A stretch of 64,000 bases of DNA from Talpa occidentalis (taxonomy: Eukaryota > Chordata > Mammalia > Eulipotyphla > Talpidae). Made by a program: the position numbers and the translations under genes. The notes under the pieces were generated by a model that worked only from the letters and a program-made list of their open reading frames with translations, did no database searches and was not told the origin of the DNA. This document shows, one piece after another, positions 58,100 to 64,000 of the stretch (position 1 is its first letter; each line of letters begins with the position of its first letter). The stretch lies in the NCBI RefSeq assembly GCF_014898055.3, contig NW_023601543.1:13601314-13665313 (forward strand), written 5' to 3'.

Positions 58100-58857
58100 G
58101 GGACAAAGACTTCATTCATACATTCACTCAGCAAATCATTCTTGAGCACTTGAGAGCCTTCCATGTACACAGACACTATTCCAGCTTTGGTGCATACGAC
58201 AGCGAGCCGGACAGACCAAATTCCCTGACTTCATTGAGTTTGCATGCTAGCTGTCAGAGCCTGCCAATAAACATAATTAGTAGATAGAATATATGGTGTG
58301 CGAAAAGTAATAATTCTAGGAGAAAAGTAACGCTGGCAAGGGAAAAGGAAAATGACAGCGGATAAAGATGAACTTTCAGACAGGGCGCAAATGAGAGACT
58401 AAAAAGATACCTTCTATGAAAAACCAGAAGGACTAGAAAGTAAGCCGGTGAGGGCATCTATCTGGGTTTCCTAAATATGGAGCAGCAAGATAAAAGATCC
58501 AAAGCTCTGAGGAAATGATACTCTATGAGCATGTGAGGAAGAAAGAGGATGCTAGTATGACTGGAGCAAAGTGAACAAGAAAAAGAGTAATAGCAACTGG
58601 GGCCTGTGAGGCAAACCTTGTGTGGCCTGAGAGACAAAGTGAGGAGATTGGCAGTTAGTGAGGTTGCAGTGGGAAACCACTGAAATTTTTTTAATGGAAA
58701 GTTGACCTGGATCTACCTTACAATTTAACTGAATTATGTGAACTCAATAGGGACATGGTCACAAGCAGGAATAAACCAATAAGGAAATTGCTGACAAAAT
58801 CCAGGTAAGCCATGACTATGGCTTGGAATAAAGGATGACAGTGCAGAGAGCAAGAGG
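58100..58857 (-). mobile_element. L2 LINE, long copy
   Basis: Reverse L2: 'attcatacattcactcagca' near 58113, 'ccctgacttcattgagtttg' near 58223, 'actggagcaaagtgaacaag' near 58560, and 'gactatggcttggaataaag' near 58814. Runs into an inserted L1 3' end. Confidence 0.72.
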
Positions 58858-59058
58858 AGACACTCTGCAGGGGAGGGGGAGGGAGAGGGATCAGAACAGT
58901 GGAGGGAAGAGCACAAGGGACGATGGTGATGGTGCACCGGTGATTGGGTGGTGGGAATTTTACAGGGACTATACCAGAGAGGAGAAAACATACATTGCAC
59001 AAAAATGAATAATGATGTAAAATATATATAAAGAAATTAAGAATTTTTTAAAAAATTA
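58858..59058 (+). mobile_element. LINE-1 3'-UTR end, short
   Basis: Plus-strand 3' UTR ('agacactctgcaggggaggg' near 58858, 'gggtggtgggaattttacag' near 58947, 'aatgatgtaaaatatatata' near 59010) with an A-rich end. It matches the 3' UTR of the copy at 21.1-21.5 kb. Confidence 0.85.
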
Positions 59059-59229
59059 AAGAGTCCATCCATCAGACTCTCAGAAGTTCAGTAGAATAAA
59101 TCGATGAGGCACTTGAGCAAAAATTGATAAGTCTAGGGCTGTGGGGAAACTTGTTTTTAAATGGTGTTAGGCTTCCTGATAGAGGTTAGGCTCAAACCCG
59201 TGTCTTTGCCTCTGTTAGTGCTGTGTTTG
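59059..59229. other. Unassigned spacer
   Basis: Short stretch between two L1 3' ends. Possibly the continuation of the L2. Confidence 0.35.
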
Positions 59230-59650
59230 GACCAGCAGCACTGTTTACAATATAGCTAAGCTTTGGAAACAACCCAAATGCCCCAAAATAGATGACTGGA
59301 TCAAGAAGATGTGGTACATATCCACCATGGGATATTACTCAGCATTCAAAAAAGATAAACACATGCAATTTGCAGCAACATGGATGGCAAGGGATCATGC
59401 TCAGCGAAATAAGCCAGAAAGAAAAAGAAAAATACCGGTTGGTCTCACTCATAGCAGGAATCTAGAAAACTTAAATAAGGGACCAGGAAAATGAATAACT
59501 ATAAGAAAGTGAAAATCAAAATCAACAAAAAACTATGAACCAGAGACACTCTATAGGGGGTGGGGGGCGGGGAGGGGAGGGATTGGGGTCAAAATAAAGG
59601 GGTTGCAATTGTATGGGGAATATAAAAATAAAATTTATTAAAAAAATAAA
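59230..59650 (+). mobile_element. 5'-truncated LINE-1 3' end, relatively young
   Basis: ORF2 C-terminus (frame near 59309-59460: 'MGYYSAFKKDKHMQFAATWM' then 'RNKPERKRKIPVGLTHSRN' after a frameshift), and a 3' UTR with a G-rich tract at 59557-59580, ending in an A-rich tail. It closely resembles the 21.1-kb copy. No TSD found. Confidence 0.88.
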
Positions 59651-59960
59651 TTGACGACAATTTCCCTCTTATGTTTAAAGGTTACTCAGCATCTAAATGG
59701 GGGTCCTAATTTTTCATTTTATCTGGGCCCTGGTCTCCAAAGACAGTGGTGATTTTCTTATCCTACAATTCTCATTAAAAGTTTCCCGGCAAATTGGGGT
59801 CAACATATTTCCCATGTAAGTCTTGTCACCTGCGATATTTATACAGCCTTACTTTCCTTTCAATTGCTAGCTGATCCCTGCCTTCCTGGAGGTTGGCCAG
59901 GTTGAATTAAAAAAAAAAAAAGAGGAAAAAACGTAAGAAATTGGCACCTTTTCCTGTTGC
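59651..59960. other. Unassigned DNA with a poly(A) run
   Basis: A 13-A run lies at 59909-59921. Nothing else recognised. Confidence 0.35.
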
Positions 59961-59968
59961 TGACTCAC

Positions 59969-60138
59969 CTTTAGAGGTCCCCCGCAAGTACCGGTAGATG
60001 GAGCAGAAAAAGACTGCGCAAAAGAACAATTTTCCAAGAACCGTCAGGTTTGGAACGATGGTAGCTCCCTGCAAATTCTCATGGAGAAATTTCAAAAGAC
60101 TTCCCAGGTTTCTCAAACTCCCCAATACCTGGAAATCT
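59969..60138 (-). other. Candidate spliced exon of an unidentified gene
   Basis: On the minus strand a 170-bp segment is bounded by a strong acceptor (pyrimidine tract and AG: 'tcttctttcttcag', with AG at 60140-60139) and a near-consensus donor ('aaag' then 'gtgagtca', GT at 59968-59967). A branch-like 'ctaat' lies about 25 bp upstream of the acceptor. One frame is open throughout (56 codons). It contains 'LGSLLKFLHENLQGATIVP' and then a hydrophobic stretch 'LTVLGKLFFCAVFFCSIY' that could span a membrane. I do not recognise the protein. It could be a lone exon, a relic, or chance. Confidence 0.3.
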
Positions 60139-61619
60139 CTGAAGAAAGAAGATTCTTTTAGATTAGGTCAATTCACAGTTGCCAAGCCCTTTGATCTGCA
60201 GCCCTTGGTGATGGTATCTAATTAAATTATTTAATTTCTTAGGCAAACATTTCTTTCACTGACATTTGATCCGTACACATCCTTGTTCAGTCTCCCTTAG
60301 AAAAGTTATAACATAAAGAAGATTGAGGTCATTTGAATGCTTTGCATCAAGACCCATAGATTGTTTCAATTTGCAACCTGCTAGATTAGACATCTTTTGC
60401 CTCTTGGCAATATTTATCTATTATCTTGATGAACCGAAACACAATTAAACCAAATTGTCACTTTCTTTAAAAAGAGGAAAATCATAAAACATGCTGTTCC
60501 TGGGCCTATAAAGTAAACGGAATGACTTCCGGGGATGTCCTGGGCTCTGTACATGCTCTACCCAGTTTTCTACTGTTTCCCCGCCACCTATTTTCAGTGC
60601 CGGAGAGTGACAATACACAACCTGGTGACGCCAACGCCCTGTACATCCGTCTGGCAGCAAAAGGTCTAAGGACAGTCACTGTAAACACGAAGGCTAGAAA
60701 GCAGACCTAGGTGTTTCCAAAGCATTTTACAGGCATTGGAGCCAAAACTGCTTTCAGTTACCTCTCACTGATCCAGAAAACAGAAATACCAGAACCTGAC
60801 TTCTTTTGGGAAGTTTGGTTGATAGAAATTGGTGTGACTTCTACTCATCTCTTCACCTAGGTTCAAAATCCATCCCATCTATGTTTTATCAGGAGGTGCT
60901 CACCAGAGCTCTGACTATGGGAGCATATTTTGCTCTGAACTAAATCTATAAATCCTACATCCTCAGCCTACTCATGATGTCTGGGGTCTAATTCTCTTCC
61001 AGATTCAATTCCAAATGCAGGGAGTGAGTTGATGAGCTGCTGAGTAACTTAAATAAGTTGAAGTTCCAAAGCGCTACCAGACCATTTATCTCATGAGTAG
61101 AGTTCAAAGTTTCTGTTCTTCACCAGAAAGAAATAATTAACTTCTGAGAGCTTCAGGGACCTCATCCCAAACAGGCAATTAAATTTTGCCAAACCTGAGT
61201 TGTTTGAAAAAAATAAAAGTTGCATTTTGTGTAGGGAAAATAAATAAAAAAAGAGAAAGGATACTTTTGAGACCATGGAACTTTTGTATACTACTGCTGG
61301 GTTTTCCAGAGAACTAAGAAATAATTCTTTTTTATTTTGGTCCATAGTCTCTTCACATTCTTTCTGTATTAAATTGGTGTCATGACAGAGCCTGCAGCTG
61401 GTAGAGAAATGTCTATCAGGGGACAGCCGGGATGGTGAGTTCACAACAAAGAGTGCATGTATTATTGATTCCTACATTGAAATAGCCCTGTGTTTGCCTT
61501 TCCGGTCCCACTTCCACCACCCCAGCCTCAAACAGACTCTAAGGGCTCCTTTTTCAACTGTACCAAGTGTATACCCTCATCTGACATGTGAGGTCAACTA
61601 TGGCAGTTCCACATCTATC
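60139..61619. other. Unassigned DNA with a GC-richer patch
   Basis: The patch at 60490-60700 is GC-richer, with several CpGs, a TATA-like 'tataaagt' at 60508-60515 (plus orientation) and an ETS-like 'acttccgg' at 60525-60532. No transcript can be shown. The overlapping open frames at 60445-60710 are unsupported. Confidence 0.35.
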
Positions 61620-61835
61620 ACTTACCATTCATTCATTCATTTCACATTCGTACATTTATTTATTCAACAGATACTTAACAAACACCCACCATGTGTTAGG
61701 CAATGTGGTTGGCATCGAGAATACAAGAGCGCAAAGAAATCCAAACGCTGATCCATCTTCATGGAACTTAATGTCTGGTGGGGGAATCTGACAGTAACCA
61801 ACTATCTGTGTAAGTGCTGTGCAGACACACTACAT
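61620..61835 (-). mobile_element. L2 LINE fragment
   Basis: 'cattcattcatttcacattc' near 61629, 'acccaccatgtgttaggcaa' near 61684, and 'catggaacttaatgtctggt' near 61760, the reverse L2 3' terminus. The plus frame 61494-61791 reads through it and is not a gene. Confidence 0.72.
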
Positions 61836-62297
61836 GTGCTACCTACATGCTACTACATGCCCACCTCTATCTCCCACAACTCCTCAACAAGTTCTTTCCA
61901 CTAAGCTGAGTTAGTTTTCTCATTGCTCCATGAATACCTTCTGGCTCACTGCCTGTTCTTCTGCACTGATGTATCTGATATTGCACTGAATTAGGAAACC
62001 GAATCCCAGCCATACAACTTAGTTTTGAGGTTCTTTTGTTATCTATTTTGTTATTTTATTCTCTATAAATTCTGACTCTTCAACTATATCATAGGTAATG
62101 TGGGGACAGATACTTCTTTTTCTGTTTTGGCAACACTAATTGTGGTAGTAGTAGTAGATGCTAATAGGGTAGCAGGGAGCAGTCGGGGCGTGGTCAAGGT
62201 TGTCGACGCAGGGGCTTACTCGCTCTGTGAACCTGCTCCTGAAATCCAAACAATCTGGGCCTACTTTCCTCTTATTTAAGATATGATTAAATAAGTG
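61836..62297. other. Unassigned DNA
   Basis: A short local duplication, 'ctacatg' in series, is seen near 61832-61860. Nothing else. Confidence 0.35.
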
Positions 62298-62622
62298 TAG
62301 AACATTAGAATATTGCCTGACACATAGCAAGTCACAATAAATAGTAATACGTTAGCTATTTTTGTTTATCCAGATGTATTCACATAAATTAGTATCTATA
62401 TTTTATAGATGAAAAAACTGATCCAAAGCAATGAATTGATTTGATCAAAGGTTACAAAATTAGAAACAAAGATGAATAGAAAACTCAGGTTTTATTACTC
62501 CATGTAGAGTGTTAGGATAGTGCCTGACACTTGGTAAGTGCAAATAAATGTTCAGAAGCTAGTTATTTTTATTTATTTAAATGCATTCACAGAAGTTGGT
62601 ACATATATTTTATAGATGGATT
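62298..62622 (+). repeat. Diverged local tandem duplication
   Basis: 62298-62413 and 62503-62622 are similar over about 115 bp (both contain 'gcctgacac', 'aataaat', 'gcta.ttattttt/gctatttttg', 'gcattcacagaa/gtattcacataa' and 'atattttatagatg'), offset by about 206 bp. They include MIR 3'-end-like text ('tgcctgacacatagcaagtc'). Confidence 0.75.
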
Positions 62623-63319
62623 TCAAAGGGCTAACTGTAATATAGGCAATTCCTTGTCACAGTCTGAGTGACCATCTGTAATTAAACACAAATCCATAAA
62701 TATATAGACCTGAATTAAGAGCCAAGGGTTAGCAGGAAAAAAGGAAGATGTGGTTCTGAAGACTGACTAGCCAAACATTTCATAATAGTCTTTAAAAAGA
62801 TTTCTAAGGACATTTGCCTCAACATTGAAAAATGATGTGCTGATCTTAAATTGGAAAAAATGTTCTTGTCTGTAATGCTCTGGGTTGGTCGCAGACAAAC
62901 AGAACACTTCTAATAACTTTGTATCTCATAGATTCCTCCAGTCTCTGGGGGCATGATTAGCCTCAGTGCACTGTTCAAAGTCGAGCAATTAAAAACTATT
63001 TCTTGCAAACCCCCAAAGATGCCACACTGGGCATTGTTAAGAAGTTGGCAGACTTGGCAGTTAACTTCACCTGAAACTTCCAGCCCATAATGACATACTA
63101 ATTTGTAAACAATGGGGAAAAGGTAGTGTGTTTCTTCAAGACTAGAGTGGACAAACTTTGAAGGTTTAAAAACAATGAAAAACATGTTGTGAGCAAACAG
63201 AAGCTTAGCACTGGGATTTAATTTCAGAAACTTTTTATGAATTTGACACAAGAGAGTAGTACCAAAGTGTTCGTCTAAATGATGCCTACTTGATCACTAA
63301 CGATACCAATATAAAGATG
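62623..63319. other. Unassigned DNA
   Basis: The 113-codon minus frame at 62910-63251 has no domain I recognise. Confidence 0.4.
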
Positions 63320-63500
63320 CAAATGGCCTTGGGGAGATTTGGGTTCTAATCTTGGCTCTGTCACAAACATGCCTTATTATTATAGTAAGTCTATTAACCT
63401 TTTACTGTTTTGTGAAAAGGTGGGCAGTAATCCCTGCCCTAAGTACTGAACATGGGTATAATAAGGACCAAATTACATTCTGAGTGCAAAAGACACTTGA
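63320..63500 (+). mobile_element. MIR SINE
   Basis: 'ggagatttgggttctaatct' near 63334, 'ggctctgtcacaaacatgcc' near 63355, and a decayed 'attaaccttttactgttttg' near 63393. Confidence 0.7.
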
Positions 63501-63629
63501 GGATAAAGAAATATTCTCGTTCACGGAGTTATTTTAAACTCACAATCTGAATGGAATCAGAACAATCCTTTAGAACTCAATATTAGGTTCAAACTTCAGG
63601 TGGAACATACTGTATCTTATTTGATTTTT

Positions 63630-63790
63630 TGGGTGGATACAGGTCCTAGATATATAAATGAGGACAGTAAATTTTACAATAGCCCATGAGATACATAACA
63701 ATTCCTTAGTTTTGTAGATTAAGAAACTGGCCTAATGACATGAAATGGCTTATATGGAAAATAAAAGCAATGTATCTAGAACTTAATAAA
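63630..63790 (-). mobile_element. MIR fragment
   Basis: 'gttttgtagattaagaaact' near 63709, 'ggcctaatgacatgaaatgg' near 63729. Weak reverse MIR. Confidence 0.5.
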
Positions 63791-64000
63791 CACTCAATAA
63801 GTGGCAATCAGTATTATGGACATTCTTTATCATGTGGTCATTGATGTACTCAGGTCTAAAACATCACAGGGCCTCCTGATGAGGAACATGATTTGACTTG
63901 GCATAACTTGTAGATGGGTGAAGCAATAGGCTGTACAGCTGTCAAGTTTCCAGAAAATCCTGATCATTTGATCTGTTGATTGATTCAATGACTGATTTAT
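63791..64000. other. Unassigned DNA to the end of the window
   Basis: Nothing recognised. Confidence 0.35.

Noticed and set aside
61494..61791. Open frames as a small secreted or membrane protein
   Set aside because: They read through an L2 3' terminus; the 'HSFIHFTFVHLFIQQ' text is translated (ATTC)n-like repeat.
1..64000. CRISPR array, operons, bacterial or phage genes
   Set aside because: No regularly spaced repeats, no ribosome-binding-site/ORF architecture, and the repeat content is mammalian.

Overview
This window looks like AT-rich, intergenic DNA from a placental mammal. I see no intact protein-coding gene in it. The mammalian call rests on three things. Old MIR and L2 elements occur throughout. 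LINE-1 (L1) elements of several ages are present, many 5'-truncated and some with target-site duplications (TSDs). There is also a lineage-specific tRNA-headed SINE of about 270-300 bp in ten copies, most with clear TSDs. The SINE head resembles those of laurasiatherian tRNA-derived SINEs, but the body is not one I can assign to a named family, so I leave the species open (a bat or another laurasiatherian is possible).

Layout. 1-8.6 kb: L1, MIR and L2 relics, a CT microsatellite and the first SINE. 8.6-13 kb: mostly unassigned DNA with MIR, L1 3' ends and a SINE. 13-18.7 kb is a dense nest. It holds two 5'-inverted L1s, a minus-strand olfactory receptor (OR) pseudogene split by a SINE, and a head-to-head L1 structure flanked by a ~128-bp inverted repeat. 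18.7-30 kb is largely unassigned, with a clean young L1 insertion (21.1 kb), a possible LTR relic (19.4 kb) and a GC-richer island (26-28 kb). 30.8-31.1 kb is a self-complementary AT-rich array. 31-38 kb holds L2 copies, a processed pseudogene of ATP synthase subunit f (ATP5MF) and SINEs. 38.9-42.4 kb is an old L1 interrupted by a SINE and a younger L1. 43.4-44.4 kb has a SINE carrying transduced 3' flank and a second minus-strand OR pseudogene. 44.8-50 kb has L2 and MIR. 50.1-53.7 kb has two long minus-strand L1s, the second 5'-inverted. 53.7-64 kb has MIR, L2, a SINE, an ATCT microsatellite, young L1 3' ends, one splice-bounded open segment near 60 kb that could be an exon of an unidentified gene, and an old local tandem duplication at 62.3-62.6 kb.

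Two OR pseudogenes on the same strand suggest the edge of, or a relic from, an OR cluster. Nothing here looks like an organised new system. The interesting material is the record of retrotransposition: at least five L1s with 5' inversions, extra 3' sequence carried by two L1s and one SINE, and an inverted duplication around an L1 3' junction. Repeat names come from recalled family patterns, not from a database search.
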